NCBI RefSeq assembly: GCF_947242115.1
Contig: NC_074714.1
Location: 34,792,323-34,856,322, forward strand
Source of the DNA: Biomphalaria glabrata
Taxonomy: Eukaryota; Mollusca; Gastropoda; Planorbidae
Direction of reading: 5' to 3'
Length of the DNA stretch: 64,000 nt
The notes below the pieces were generated by a model, which did no database searches, was not told where the DNA came from, and saw only the letters and a list, made by a program, of their open reading frames with translations. This document shows, in pieces, positions 12,501 to 24,390 of this stretch; the first letter of the stretch is position 1, and each line of letters begins with the position of its first letter. The position numbers were made by a program, and so were the translations under genes.

Positions 12501-13535
12501 CATGATTCTAAAAAACATATGGATTCAACATTTGAATTTCAGCCAGATATGAATGTAGATCAAAAACCAGGATATGAAATTGAAGCTGAAGTATATCAAG
12601 AATCCGGAAATCAAAGTGAGCCTGAAACAGATCAAGGATCAGGGTATGTAAATGAGCCTGAAACAGATCAAGGATCAGGGTATGTAAATGAGCCTGAAAC
12701 AGATCAAGTATCAGGATATGAAATTGAGCTTGAAACAGATCAAGGATCAGGATATGAAATTGAATTCGAAAAATATCAAGAAGCCGGAAATCAAAGTGAG
12801 TCTGAAATAGACCAAGAATCAGGATATGAAATTGAGCTTGAAACAGATCAAGGATCAGGATATGAAATTGAATTCGAAAAATATCAAGAAGCCGGAAATC
12901 AAAGTGAGTCTGAAATAGACCAAGAATCAGGATATGAAATTGAGCTTGAAACAGATCAAGGATCAGAATATGAAATTGAATTCGAAAAATTACAACAACC
13001 CAAAAATCAAAGTGAGTCTGAAATAGACCAAGAATCAGGATATGAAATTGAATTTGAAAAATATCAAGAACCCGGAAATCAAAGTGAGTCTGAAATAGAT
13101 CAAGAATCAGGATATGAAATTGATCTTGAAGTAAATCAAGAACCCAAAAATAAAAATGAGTCTGAAATAAATCAAGAATCAGGATATGAAAATGATCTTA
13201 AAATAGATCATGAGCCTGAATATCAGTCTGAGCTTGAAATAGATCAAGAATCAAAATATGAAATACAGCGAGAACCTGAATATGAGACTGAGTCTGAAAT
13301 AGATCAAGAATCAGGATATGAAATTGATTCTGAAATAGATCAAGAATCAGGATATGAAATTGATTCTGAAATAGATCAAGAATCAGGATATGAAATTGAT
13401 TCTGAAATAGATCAAGAACTAGGATATGAAATTGATCCTGAAATAGATCAAGGATCAGGATATGAAATTGATCCTGAAATAGATCAAGAATCAGGATATG
13501 AAATTGATCCTGAAATAGATCAAGAATCAGGATAG
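9565..13535 (+). CDS. Secreted mucin-like protein, giant exon with Thr-rich and Glu-rich repeat domains
   Basis: The exon is open from the acceptor at 9563-9564; the first in-frame ATG is at 9603 (1310 residues from there). After about 15 non-repetitive residues (QYFRLKCTTEHG) come roughly 910 residues of Thr, Ser and Pro repeats, typically TTTSTTTTP. These are dense O-glycosylation targets as in gel-forming or membrane-associated mucins. From about 12360 the composition changes to about 390 acidic residues in 12-residue units such as DQESGYEIDSEI, often combined into 36-residue units. No transmembrane segment or von Willebrand domain is visible. Phase matching links it to the signal-peptide exon at 5678-6446, implying an extracellular product of about 1,580 residues, for example in mucus, shell matrix or egg mass. 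That role is inference. The reading frame stays open beyond the stop at 13533-13535 (see the entry at 13536). Confidence 0.85.
10801..11460 (+). repeat. Internal 354-bp near-identical tandem duplication in the mucin repeat region
   Basis: The block beginning 'caaatacaacaccaacta' at 10801 recurs at 11155, offset 354 bp (118 codons). Irregular landmarks keep the same order: AAATCAACACCTACAACACC, a CATTTA codon pair, 'tcaaggacaac' and 'actacttcaaaatt'. A multiple of three keeps the frame. The near-identity shows a recent unequal exchange within the array. Confidence 0.85.
12600..13535 (+). repeat. 36/108-bp tandem repeats coding for acidic units
   Basis: Basic unit about 36 bp (gaaat(t/a)gatcaagaatcagg...), coding for 12 residues such as SEIDQESGYEID. 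In the first half three units form a 108-bp higher-order repeat that includes a YQE(A/P)GNQSE variant. Homogeneity rises toward the 3' end (13290-13535), where units are almost identical. Confidence 0.85.
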
Positions 13536-13740
13536 GAAAATGATCCTGAAATAGATGAAGAACCCGGAAATGAAAGAGTGCCTGAAACATATCAAGAATC
13601 TAATTTTTGGAATGCAACCTGCAATAAATAAATAAAAAAATCACTATAAAACTGAGCTAGCAATAGATCGGGAACCAGGATATGAAACTGGGCCTTAACT
13701 AGATCATGAATCTAGATATTAAAATGAGGGCGAATTCAAG
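13536..13740 (+). other. Frame-open continuation and decayed repeat units downstream of the mucin stop
   Basis: The stop TAG at 13533-13535 replaces the TAT (Tyr) expected in the repeat unit (SG-Y-E). Past it the same frame stays open for 31 codons, still with acidic repeat style (ENDPEIDEEPGNERVPETYQ), then NFWNATCNK and TAA at 13629-13631. Beyond that, repeat-like pieces persist (for example 'gatcgggaaccaggatatg', 13660-13685) but with stops. Either the stop is a recent C-terminal shortening or it is an allele or sequencing difference. An AATAAA at 13623-13628 overlaps the second stop. Confidence 0.7.
13623..13636 (+). promoter_or_regulatory. Candidate polyadenylation signal of the mucin gene
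   Basis: Overlapping AATAAA-type hexamers (aataaataaataaa) lie just after the end of the intact repeat coding region. The position fits the 3' end of this gene, but no transcript evidence is available. Confidence 0.4.
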
Positions 13741-14560
13741 ACCCTTACTTCTGTGTAAAAGAGACTATCGCCTTTTTTTTCACTAAATTTCTCTAAAATA
13801 TTTGGTGATATTCTTGCTTATAGAAACATTTTTTTTTAAGTTATTGTTTTTATAATTAGAACATATGTTCTATAAGTTTAGATGTAATTCTGCGATTTGA
13901 AAAAAAAAATCACGAATGGGTGGAGTGCTAATATTCTAACTGACAATAAAATATCCGGTCATGAATATGGTCAATTTATGGATCACTTTTTTCCCCTTCA
14001 TAAAAAATCTTCTGATCCTAGAAGTTTTAGTTTTTATTAATGTATATATATATTAAAGGATACCATTATTTACTACACTAGTCCTACATGCTTGCCTTAA
14101 TATAAATCCTATTCTGTAACACAGGGATGCCCTAAATACGGCCCGCGGGACATCCGGACCGCCGAAACGTTGGCACAAAATGTTGAAAAACATCTATAGT
14201 TCCTAAGTTGGGGTTCTCAATTGTTCTTCGATAGATTGTATTCAATGGTGTACTAATATCTTTTTTTTCTCGTTAGTAAGTTTATGTTTTATGTAATATA
14301 AGTTAACATTAAATTTTAACGGTTCATTGATAGGAAACTCGATATCCCTAACAATAGATGTTAAATATTATGATTACTGGGTAGAAACTTCTTTCCACAA
14401 TTCATAGCTGATCCTAAAACACAAATAAAAGGTTTGGCGTCTTCTTGGGTTAGTGTGCTTTGTCTTACAAGGCGAGAATCATAAATACATTTTAAAGGAA
14501 TAAAATGTCCGAAGACAGTATACACCATAAGTGAAATCACTAAACGTATAGACCTTTTAG
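13741..14560. other. AT-rich intergenic DNA, nothing assigned
   Basis: No supported coding segment or RNA gene. A short GC-rich word (near 14140-14165) could be a worn transposon end. Confidence 0.45.
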
Positions 14561-14639
14561 GACAGAAGAATAAAAAAAATTAAAGTAGCTCTAATACATC
14601 AAACACTAAACCATAATTTACAAATAGAAAAACAAAACC

Positions 14640-14905
14640 TAATGAAATACTAAGAAAGGCACAAAGATAGAGGCACATTACTTATTCCACACGCTAGAAC
14701 AAAGTCATACAAGTGCTCCTTCTTCCTAATTGCCATTAGAGAATGGAATGGGTTGCCTGAATCAGCCAGGAAAATAAACGACTTAGCGGAGTTTATGTCA
14801 TTGATTAACATACAAGACTAGATGGACACATGAAATGCGTAGGACGTAATTATCTTCTTTTATTGAAGTGACGTCTGTACTATATCCTATACTCTTAAGC
14901 GAGCA
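14640..14905 (+). mobile_element. LINE 3'-end fragment (C-terminal RT-ORF tail)
   Basis: The frame reads RGTLLIPHARTKSYKCSFFL then IAIREWNGLPESARKINDLA and EFMSLI with a stop, the conserved LINE tail of the type ART..YK.SFFP..IR.WN.LP. It is followed by a 3' sequence shared with 7694-7740 and 60391-60430 ('gtaattatcttctttta'). It is 5' truncated, as expected of LINE insertions. Confidence 0.7.
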
Positions 14906-15414
14906 ATTCTTGTATGTATGTATATATATTTTATATATAAATTTTATTTCAAAAACGGCTCTAACGATTTTCTTTAAAATTTCAAGGTATGTGCATATTA
15001 GTGAGGAAAAAATTCTCAACTCATTGGCCACATCGGGAAAACTCGAGGTCGGCCGTTATATCGGTTTGAAAATGCCTCATTATCGAAAAATTAATTTTGG
15101 CTAGAATGTTTTATGAATGAAAATTTTCCATGACGTAAACGGGAAAAACGCTGCTTACGTCACTAGGCTTATCGCAGTACACTAAAATATTTCTTTGCAA
15201 ACAAGAACGAGTTTTAAAGAACCATTAGACCTAATTAAACATTTGCGCACCATCTTACTGTAGATTAATTTATTATAGAACTATGAAAGAAAAGTAATGA
15301 AATTAAATGTGCCGATGTATGATTAGTTATTGTGTTTTAAGTGCTTAATAAATTGTTTACTCTTTAATTGCGTAGAGTGGTGTAGATACCTTTTACATTG
15401 TTGTTTATTTTGCT
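14906..15414. other. AT-rich DNA, nothing assigned
   Basis: No coding or repeat match beyond the 'ggctctaacgattttc' phrase near 14960 that is shared with 8205. Confidence 0.4.
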
Positions 15415-15710
15415 GGTGACCTCCAGCTGTCTCGTTCTGAGGCCGCATGCTAAGGCAAGTCGGCGCCTAAACTGGTCTTTTAAGCGTTACGGTGTTACGT
15501 CGACCACTTTTTAGCTCACCAAAAAAGACTTCCTCTGGTATACGTTCGTCTGAGATTCGTCTCCCATACAGGATACTGCTCTGTCCAACGTAACTGTCGG
15601 ACTTAAAGAATTCCATCTATACAAAGTGGATGTGGCAAAATATGTAGGTCACAGCTGCAATCCTCATTAATTTTCGGACTCGAAGACAAGCCTTATTATT
15701 ATTATTATTT
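15415..15710. mobile_element. Probable LINE-derived fragment ending in (TTA)n
   Basis: This is a block of balanced composition inside AT-rich DNA. It includes the wording 'tatgtaggtcacagctg', which recurs at 18055-18070 ('atatgcaggtcacaactg') next to a LINE tail. A short ATT/TTA run follows at about 15687-15708. Family and orientation are not certain. Confidence 0.35.
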
Positions 15711-15889
15711 TGCTGGTGAATTATTACCATGTGTTCATGCTTTGGTGTCTACCTCTCCTGTACCAAAACAAAGGAAATGGTCATAACACAGCTTCTCTAC
15801 GCCTTACTTGCTCACACTTAACATGATATCCATCTAGCGGTCAACGAGTTTGCGTACGCTGCAGCCTCTTTTAGTTTAATTATAAACCT

Positions 15890-16155
15890 CGGTAAAAAAG
15901 CTTGGAGTTAGGGCGTGTTGACGGAAGGCCCATGAGAGATCTGAATGGAGAGATCTGTAAAAAGCAAGCCATATCCCTCCACGGGCTGTAGCATCACTGG
16001 GATGGATGGATGGATGACAAAAGCCTTTATGAACTTCTTATAGTCCGACAGTCAGGCTGGGCAGGGCAGGTATCCCGTATGGGGGACGAACATATTGTTC
16101 GGCGTAACAGAGGTGCCCCACGGAAACGTTTCTTTAGAAAACTAATGCAATGATT
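15890..16155 (+). mobile_element. Decayed LINE C-terminal fragment
   Basis: At 16047-16145 the plus strand reads SGWAGQVSRMGDEHIVRRNR then GAPRKRFFRKLM. This corresponds to the common LINE tail RWAGHV.RM.D.R...R...G.R..GRP..RF. The upstream part (15900-16045) is degenerate. Confidence 0.5.
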
Positions 16156-16384
16156 TTAGTCTATTAAGAAAATAATTGCCATTTTACTTTGTCACAAAGT
16201 GCCTGTTTTATTCTATAACGTAGAGATTTGCGTCACTTGATGTTTCGTACTAAAGGCATAATGAATGTATACTAATTCCATAATTAAATGTCTGAACGTA
16301 ACCAACTGAGAAGTAACACTGCAAAGATTTTCTTCCAAGCCAATAATAGTAGGCCTACAATAGATGGATTGTAAAACTATAAGA

Positions 16385-16750
16385 CGGATGTGAGCTGTGG
16401 TTGGTCTAGCTCTATACTATAGGAGGACTTAAGAGACTTTATATTTAATCGCCACGTGCAATTACATTTAGAACTAACAGAACACTAAAGCAACTCTTCA
16501 GATTAGTAGTCTTTATCTGATAGCTCATTTTCGTAATTACAACAATAGCCCAATAGTTTTACGCGAACTAAGCAATGTAAAACGTTAAGACGTGAGCTGT
16601 GGTTTTCTATAGGCCTACTGTTGGGGGGACTTTCTATTCTAATCAGCATGTACAATTATGTTGAGAGCTGACAGAACGAAAAAGCAACTCTTCGGATTGA
16701 TAGTCTTTACCCGATCTTTCATTTTCGTAATTACAGCAATATTCCCAAAA
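16385..16750. repeat. Two diverged tandem units of about 202 bp
   Basis: 'gtgagctgtggtt' at 16391 and 16593 starts two units. Both contain 'aagcaactcttc(a/g)gatt', 'agtcttta' and 'cattttcgtaattacaacaat' in the same order. They are non-coding. Confidence 0.7.
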
Positions 16751-17362
16751 TGACTTCGGGTATATATCCCTCCTTAACAAATTATTCATCCGAGCGAGGC
16801 TCGGTCACCTGATATTAAGATAAGAAGACAGCAAATCTTTTACCTTTCATTTTGGTAGCGCTACCATACGTTAACCAAGTAAAACCAATCAACTGGTCTA
16901 TTCTAAATGTTTGCTTGTCGGCAACATATCTGAAATCTTGGTTGTGCTTGATTTAATTGATGGATAATATTGAAATAAATAAGTTAGTGAAAGCAGGATA
17001 TTTTCGTTCTCTAGACCAATGCTTGCTCAACCCCAAAAAGGAGGAGCCTATTCGAGTATAGATGTTGTAGACAAATGATTTAAATTTTCCGCAGCATAAA
17101 TATTTTAACAGTTTAAAATGGCGTGACCTTAATGCAACGTTACACTATTTAGCGAATTCTAGATATTGATATTATGGTGAAGATTTACATATGTCGTCAC
17201 GTAATTGAAAAACACATCAGTTTGTAATTAGAAATACGCCAAAGTTTTATAATCCATATTATTGAAGATAATATTTTCATTATGGAACAATCCATGATAA
17301 TGTACCTCGAACCCAATAATGTTAAGAAAGAAAATATAGGCTTAATGATTCTTTTCCTGTAT
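16751..17362. other. AT-rich DNA, nothing assigned
   Basis: No gene, RNA or repeat match supported on either strand. Confidence 0.4.
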
Positions 17363-17368
17363 GCTGAG

Positions 17369-18843
17369 GCGTAGTGGGGGAGCAAGGGTGCACGACGCCT
17401 CACGCAGAGGGGCGCCAAAAAAATATGATTTTCTGAAAATTTTCAATTATTTAAAATTATTTTATATAACAAACATTTTCAAATAGAAAAAAAATTATTT
17501 CATGACTTGATCTGTCTTATACATTCTCGTTATGCTTGTTTTAATTCTACAAGAGACTTCCACTCGCGTTCAATCTGATGTATTCACTGTGTTGGGTACA
17601 AGGCGCTGTGTTTTTCAATCGGCATCTACAAAAACAGAAGCGTTTTATCTATTAAAGAAGAAGATTCTAGCAAGAACAGTAACATTTCTTCCGAAAGACC
17701 TTCCAATGTTCATTTGACCCTTTTTAGGCACACCACTTTTCGATCAAGCCCATTACCAACTTGCATTTTCCAATGCTTAGACTATATCTCACACTTCAGT
17801 ACCCAAGCTTCACATTGACTTCGACGCACTTTTCTTTCTAACCACTCTTCAGACGTAACAGAGATACAAAGATCAACTCAGGCGCCATTTTGCCCTCACT
17901 GGAATAGACGAAAGTAGCTGGCAGCAGATGGTCTCTGAAAGAGACAGTTGGAGAGCTCTCACGATGACAGCGGGACACAATTTCCAGAAGGAAAAAAAAA
18001 GACATGTGCAGAACACGTTAAGAAAACTTAAATAGCGAACAATTGCAGGAAAATATGCAGGTCACAACTGGGTCTGCGTAACCATGTGAGACGCTCCACT
18101 CATTATTAATCTTTTGAAATGAAGACATTGACTTTGTGACCGGAATTTATTTTTGTCTATAATTGAAGATACATCTTGAGCGTGTTTTTCGATAAGTCCC
18201 TAAAATTATTTCTTGCTTAAAACATTCTATTGGTAAAAGCAATATCTACATAGCTAAAGACTTTCGACATTTGCTCTCGATGAGAGATAACATAGGTCGA
18301 TCCAAATAAAGTGCCCATTTTTTTTCGTTTAGTGATTTTTTTATGTGGATCCCAGAAAATGAACAAACTCTAAATGAAATAGTGGTTATATATATGATTA
18401 GTTCTTGGCTTTACAATGAAATTTAACAAAGGATTTGATAGAAGTGACAAATTTAAATAACGATAAGGCTAATTTTTTTTTAACATTTATAGGCCTACCA
18501 ACTTGATGTTTTAGGTTGCTTTTGACATCCATGCAGGTTAATATTAGTTGCAGTACATATTTACTACCAATTCATGATTGAATTTTAGAAAAATCGATTT
18601 TAAAAATTCATAAACACCAGGCGAGTATCCGTGTACTTTTTAGCACGTAAAACAATGAAGTATTTTGTAGCAGTCAAACTATTCTAGAAATATCTTATCT
18701 TATAGATTACAGTTATTTGTAAGTTGTCTATATTATTATTAAATACATTTTATTTATAAGCATATATTTCTATGTGATATTTATGAAAAATAGAGGGGGC
18801 GCCAATAAAGTACCTTGTCCACGGTGCGCGTTTTGCTCACTAC
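17369..18843. mobile_element. Larger member of the GGCGTAGTG hAT-like family
   Basis: The left end 'gaggcgtagtgggggagcaag' and the right end near 18833-18843 ('ttttgctcactac') are inverted relatives of the ends of 6634-7176. The inner right-hand parts also match ('ataagcatatatttctatgtg', '...aaagtacc.t'). A LINE tail (about 17800-18115) lies inside. The right border is overrun by a SINE, so the target duplication cannot be judged. Confidence 0.6.
17800..18115 (+). mobile_element. LINE C-terminal fragment nested in a hAT-like element
   Basis: One frame reads SSWQQMVSERDSWRALTMTA then GHNFQKEKKRHVQ. This is the late region of a LINE ORF where 'W..L..DR..WR' precedes the Lys-rich and Cys-rich end. 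It is followed by 'tatgcaggtcacaactggg', near the usual zinc-knuckle-like tail. Several frame changes are evident. Confidence 0.5.
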
Positions 18844-19078
18844 CGGAGGTCCCGGGTTCGAATCCTGGTAAAGGCCGCGATTTATAGATTTCGGGATCTT
18901 TGGATGCCTTTGAGTCCACCCAGCTCTAATGGGTACCTGACATTAGTTGGGAAATGTAAAGGCGGTTGGTCGTTGTGTTGGCCACATGACACTCTAGTTA
19001 ACCGTAGGCCACAGAAACAGATGACCTCTACATCATCTGCCCTATAGACCACAAGATCTGAAAGGGGAATAGTTGGGC
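18844..19078 (+). mobile_element. tRNA-derived SINE, second family, 5' truncated
   Basis: It contains a B-box-like GGTTCGAATCC (about 18855) and a body shared with 50845-51122 on the other strand: 'gggtacctgacattagttggga', 'ggccacatgacac', 'aggccacagaaacagatgac', 'ctatagaccacaag'. The tRNA A-box half is missing here. Confidence 0.75.
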
Positions 19079-19146
19079 TAAAGCAGGGTTTGAGAAACCT
19101 CAGTTCTTCATTTGTAACAAAGTTCTGTTAGTGGATATATGAGGGA

Positions 19147-19300
19147 TATGGCTGCCTGGTCGTGTGGTATGCGCTCTGGACTGTCGATCGGTGGACTCGA
19201 TAGTCTTGGGTTAGAACCCTGCCTGATGCCACCTCCCTCCCTCGTCCTGTGAGAGATTTGGGCTAGAATCTTCAAATTTGAACATTTTTCAAACAGTCTA
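19147..19300 (+). mobile_element. tRNA-derived SINE (TGGCTGCCTGGTCGTG family)
   Basis: Starts ATGGCTGCCTGGTCGTGTGG, has 'gcgctctggactgtcgatc' and a B-box-like 'gggttagaaccctgcc', then the family body. It matches 30946-31125 and 9184-9045 (minus). Confidence 0.7.
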
Positions 19301-19810
19301 CGCCGAACAAACTAAAACGTCATTTCTATATCAAGCCTGCTAGTTTGGCCGAAAACCCAGCATGTAAAGCTGACTATGCAATGAAGTTTATTGTTGCTCA
19401 GACTCGTATCTATTCTCTGCCATGATTTTAGAATTTTCACATGAATATGAAGCATGAATATGGTGAATACGCAATAGAAAAGTAATACATGCAAGTCGTA
19501 AAGATACATTTTCATTTATTTGTAATCTAATTATACCCAGAAGTATATATTACATATTGTTTGTGATTAATCATAAAACTTTGGCAAAGTTTAACTTCTA
19601 AAATGAAAATATGAAGTGAATATCAGATAGGCCTACTATAACCGGCTTATTAAGGCCTACATTATGATTACGATTTTATAACATTACCAAAAGCACAATC
19701 AATTACTTAGGCTTATGAACGTTTGGACGTCGCCGCATAGTGGAGATTTGTAAAAAGATCTACAAAAGGTTTGAAGCGGCTGTCCTAGCACAAGTATCAC
19801 ACAGGAAGGC
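19301..19810. other. AT-rich DNA, nothing assigned
   Basis: No supported gene or repeat. Confidence 0.4.
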
Positions 19811-20039
19811 GATGGTAGCACTGGCAGATCCAGAACTTTGAAGTGGGGGGGGGGCGATTTTTTTCCAAACCATAACCCTAACGCCCAGTAAACCCTAACC
19901 CTATGCATAAACGTGCGTAGCCAGGGGGTTCAACCCCCCCCGAAATGAAATCCCCCCCGGGGGGGGGGAGGATCGGAATTTAGTGACTGATTTTTTGCTT
20001 TGATTTTGTTTATTTTAGGTAAGATTTTAATACTAAACC

Positions 20040-20790
20040 ATCACTTGCCCCAGCACAACCAAAGGGGTTCGAGTTTAAAACCCCCAACCAGGGGGGTTCG
20101 AGTTTAAAACCCCTGCCAGAGGGGTTCGAGTTTAAAAACCCCCTACCAGGGGTTTTGAATTTAAAACCCCCTACCAGGGGTTTTGAGTTCTAAACCCCCT
20201 ACCTGGGTTTTTTGCAGTTAACTCCTCCTCTTCTATAAAACAAAACCAAAAAAATGCAAACGAAAATCCCCTAATTCCAAGAGCACAGTTAAGGAAGATT
20301 TTGATTTTAAAACCCCCTCTAAAATTTACGATAAACCCCCTCTTCAACATAAAAAAAAGCTAATTACGGACTCAAAATTTTATGAGCGTAGCCAAAGGGG
20401 TTTTGAGTTTAACCCCCCACCAGGGGGGTTTGAGGCTAAAAAATACATCTTCAGTGTAAGAAAAAAAGCAAAATTACGCACTCAAAATGCTATGAGCGTT
20501 GCCAAAAGGGGTTTTGAGTTTAAACCCCATTCAGAGGGGTTTGATGCTAAAAATACCTCTTCAATATAAAAAAAAGCAAATTACACACTAAAATTATTTG
20601 AGCGTATCCAATCCAATCGGGGGTTTTGAGTTTAAACCCCTCTTCTACAGATGGCTTTTTTTAAAAGTTTAAAACCCCTCCAGATGGTTTTGAGTTTAAG
20701 ATCCCCCATTCAGAGCATTCTGAGGTGGAAAACCCCCAACAGATGATTTTGACTATAAAACTTCTCTTTTCGATATAAAATCTAAAGCAA
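20040..20790. repeat. Minisatellite of 'ggggttttgagtttaaacccc' type
   Basis: About 15 imperfect units, mostly 35-40 bp early and longer later. Each has a G4-5 run, TTTGAGTTTAAA and a C4-5 run, so each unit can fold on itself. The units lie inside the nested element. Confidence 0.75.
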
Positions 20791-20904
20791 ACTACAGTCA
20801 CCTAATTCCAAGAGCGTATTCAAGAGAGGTTACACATTTTTACCAGTGGCAGGGCTCCATTAATAAACTGCAGTGTATAGTCATCTGCCGAAATTGAAAA
20901 ACAC

Positions 20905-21144
20905 TAAATGTGGCTCAACAAAGATGGCTAAGACAGATTTTAGGAGTCAGATATAGAGATCGGGTTTAAATCAAAGAAATCCTAAGCCGAACTGGGAGTC
21001 AACCCCTTAGTAAGATTGTGAGAGAGCGACGCATGAGGTTTGCGGGACATGTTCTCCAACAAAATGAATTACGCATAAGAAGAGTTGCAATGATATCCTA
21101 TTACAACTTGAGGCCACTCATTCATGGAGGTGGGAAGAGGCTTT

Positions 21145-21145
<1 letters not shown>
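20905..21145 (+). mobile_element. LINE C-terminal fragment
   Basis: The plus strand reads AQQRWLRQILGVRYRDRV, one stop, then IKEILSRTGSQPLSKIVRER and RMRFAGHVLQ. This is the well-known LINE tail (RRLLR.ILG..W.D.V.N.E.L.RTG..PLS..V..RR.RFAGHV). It is a short 5'-truncated remnant. Confidence 0.8.
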
Positions 21146-21626
<481 letters not shown>

Positions 21627-21699
21627 TCGATATACGAGAATAAAATAAGACTGTTTCTAAATCTTTGGCGAAAAAAAACAGAAAAAAAAACAGTCATGT

Positions 21700-22030
21700 T
21701 GAGGCCTTTCTCTTGCAAGCCTGGGAGAGCGCTGTAAGCTTCCTCAGTGGGGTTTGGGGCGAAACCCCGACGCCAAAAGCGTTTTCTTGCACTTTTCACG
21801 GCTGAAAGGCATTCTCCTGACATCTACAGCTCATTACTTATTAGTGGGGTTCTTGGCGAAGCCCAGACGCCAAACGCGTTTTCCTGCATTTTTCACTGCA
21901 GAAACGCATTCTCCTGACATCTTCAGCTTATTATTTATCAGTGAGGTTCGGGGCGAAGCCTCGACGCTAAAAGCGTTTTCTGGCATTATTCACTGCAGTA
22001 ACGCATTCTCCTGACCTACAGCTCATTATT
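21700..22030 (-). repeat. 95-bp minisatellite of the hAT-like family, minus orientation
   Basis: Three to four units. Each has, on the minus strand, 'gagctgtagatgtcaggaga', 'gcgtttctgcagtga', 'aacgcttttggcgt' and a GGGGCTTCGCCCC-type hairpin. The same units occur at 27170-27625 (five copies) and 61395-61475 (one copy), so copy number varies between insertions. Confidence 0.85.
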
Positions 22031-22839
22031 CATTTTATTAAAAAGGACCTTTTGAATAATGTGGAAAAATATACTAATAGGAATTTATAGTCCCTTAATA
22101 CATAGCAAATACAACCGATTTGTTCTTTGAAAAGATAAGATACCCCACAAGATATAAGAATTTACTTTATAGCCTATATAAATTATATTAGTGACAGATT
22201 TTTTTAATTTTGTAATTTCTTACTATAATACAAAAAGAAAAAGTATTGGTTTGTCCGATGGGGGGAAGGTGATTGCATGTATCGCACTTTCACCTGTTTA
22301 TATTATATAGATATTCGACTAATTTTGTTCACATGCTATGATTTCTCCATAAAAGTAGGACCTCCCCCTCCCCACACACAAAGGGTTTAGATGGGAAGGG
22401 CAGTAGAGGTATTCGCTCCTCCTCTTCCAATCGGCCAACAGGTGAACGACATAATATAAAGACCGGTTAAAATACCAATAACAAGTTTTAATCATGTAGA
22501 TATTTAATTGATTCTGTTAGCAAGCTGTGATTTCTACAAATAAATAGGACCACCACCCCCCACTCGAAAGTTTATGGTGGGGGGAGGGGCGTATTGATGC
22601 CATCGCCCCCACCCGACCCTACCAAATCGGCCAAAATACTAGAAAGGGGGGGGGGCGAAATAATCTAAAAATAGGTTGAAATGTAAATAATTAGTATATA
22701 TTATATTAACATAAGTAATAAATTCGTATACAAATTGTGTGAATTCTATACAAAAATTCGTTCCCCCCCCCCGAACGCCGAGTGGGGGGGACGATCGCCC
22801 ATACCGCCCCCCCCCCCTGGATCCGCCAGTGGATGGTAG

Positions 22840-23184
22840 CGGGCAGATTCAAGACCATGGCGATGACAGTAGTAAGCTAAATAGGTGGAGAGAGCATCGC
22901 TGGTAGAATTACAATTTCTACGCCAGTTGATTTGTTCCCAGGTTATATAATGTTTTTTTTTTTGTTTTTTTTTTCAGAACCCCCCCCCCCCCTCCCTTTT
23001 TTAAAAAATCTTTTTCTTCTCGCTTCCAATAAAATATAACAAACTTAAAGTCCGTTAATTTTTTTATATCGTGAAACAATCATTAGAAGTAATTTATCTT
23101 TTATAAAACAATATCCGGAACAATATATATAAAACAATATCCGGAACAACTCTATTGGTTTTGAAATATAAGTGTCGTTGTTAA
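22840..23184. other. Intergenic DNA with T and C homopolymers
   Basis: Holds a T run and a C12-type run near 22950-22995 and a short tandem of 'aacaatatccggaacaa' near 23108-23150. No gene. Confidence 0.4.
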
Positions 23185-23963
23185 CGGGACAGAATTAACA
23201 AGCTTACTCTTGAAATACGGGGTACCCCAAGGATCAGTTTTAGGCCCAGTACTATTCACTATGTCTACATACCCACTCAGCGGTGTCATATACAGCCAAC
23301 CGGCAATCTATACCACTTCTTTTCCGACGACACACAGTTATACTATTCCTCAGTACCATCAGAGGTGTCGCATCTGGCAGCGAAAATCAGTGGCACCGTT
23401 GCAAGGGTGAGCGATTGGATGTTTGAGAATAAGCTCAAGATGAACGAAGACAAGACAGAAATAATTAAGTTTGGCACCCAGAACAACATCTCAAAAGTCG
23501 AGAGCACAGATTCTCTTTTTATCACGAACTGCCAGATTCCTTATGTCCATGTATTACAGAATCTCAACACTATCTTTCGACCCACACATAAGTCAGTTCT
23601 GCAAGGGTCTTTATCTGCAGCTGCGCAGATTAGGCCAGATCCGACCATATTTAACAACGGAGTCAACAAAAAAATTAGCTGTGGCATTCATACTCTCCCG
23701 CCTTGACTACTGCAACGCCGTCCTAGCAGGTATACCCGATGACAAAATAGTCAAGCTGCAACGAATTCAGAGCAACGCCGCACGAATAGTCCTACGAAAA
23801 ACAAGACGAGATTCTGCTACTAATCTCTTGCGTACGCCCCATTGGCTTCCTGTGAAATCGAGAATCGACTACAAGTTACAAGGTAGTCACACTTTGTCAT
23901 CAGTGTATCTATAATAAAGAAATGCTCTTGTACCTTAGCGAACTGATCACTTCATATGTCCCT
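23185..23963 (+). mobile_element. LINE reverse-transcriptase fragment, broken
   Basis: It starts at the RT core with YGVPQGSVLGPVLF (23216). A frame change leads to FSDDTQLYYSS (the YADD-like box as FSDD), then VSDWMFENKLKMNEDKTEII and the thumb. Another change leads to FILSRLDYCNAVLAGIPDDK and RRDSATNLLRTPHWLPVKSR. The style is that of the CR1/L2/Rex1-like group. At least two frame shifts separate the parts. The 3' part is missing compared with the copy at 25537-26208. Confidence 0.85.
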
Positions 23964-24227
23964 CACGGGTACATGATAGGAGAAGAATATGGCCAGGGCT
24001 TGTAGAAAAATGTATAGTGAATAGACCACTAAATAAAAACGACGGATCATACCCATCTGTAAATAAGCAGCAGTTGAAGAATTCACAAATTTTTATCAAG
24101 TATTCAAGTCTGTTATAGATATTTGTTGTGTCCCTTTGATGTGTTCGGACTCGCATTAGAATAAGTGGAGTAGCATTAGACAACACACAAAATCCAAGAG
24201 AGGACAGATCCAAAGCTTGTGGAAATG

Positions 24228-24390
24228 GACCTCATTTGCCAATCGTAGACAAACAACATTTAGCCACGTGACTCTTCTATACCAATTACGTAATACACAA
24301 TGGCTATCACGTGACAGTTTTTTTTCGTTGTTTTTATCAATATTATCACGTGGCTAAATGTTTGTTTACGATTGGTGAATGAGGTCCATT
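24228..24390. repeat. Imperfect inverted repeat, arms about 43 bp, loop about 75 bp
   Basis: The left arm (24228-24270, 'ggacctcatttgccaatcg' ... 'ttagccacgtga') is nearly the reverse complement of the right arm (24347-24389). The loop contains another 'tatcacgtgaca'. It could form a hairpin and may be a foldback element or a rearranged promoter-like segment. No coding. Confidence 0.7.

Noticed and set aside
12321-13590. Minus-strand open frames opposite the acidic repeats
   Set aside because: They are low-complexity shadows of the 36-bp repeat; no start context or family resemblance.
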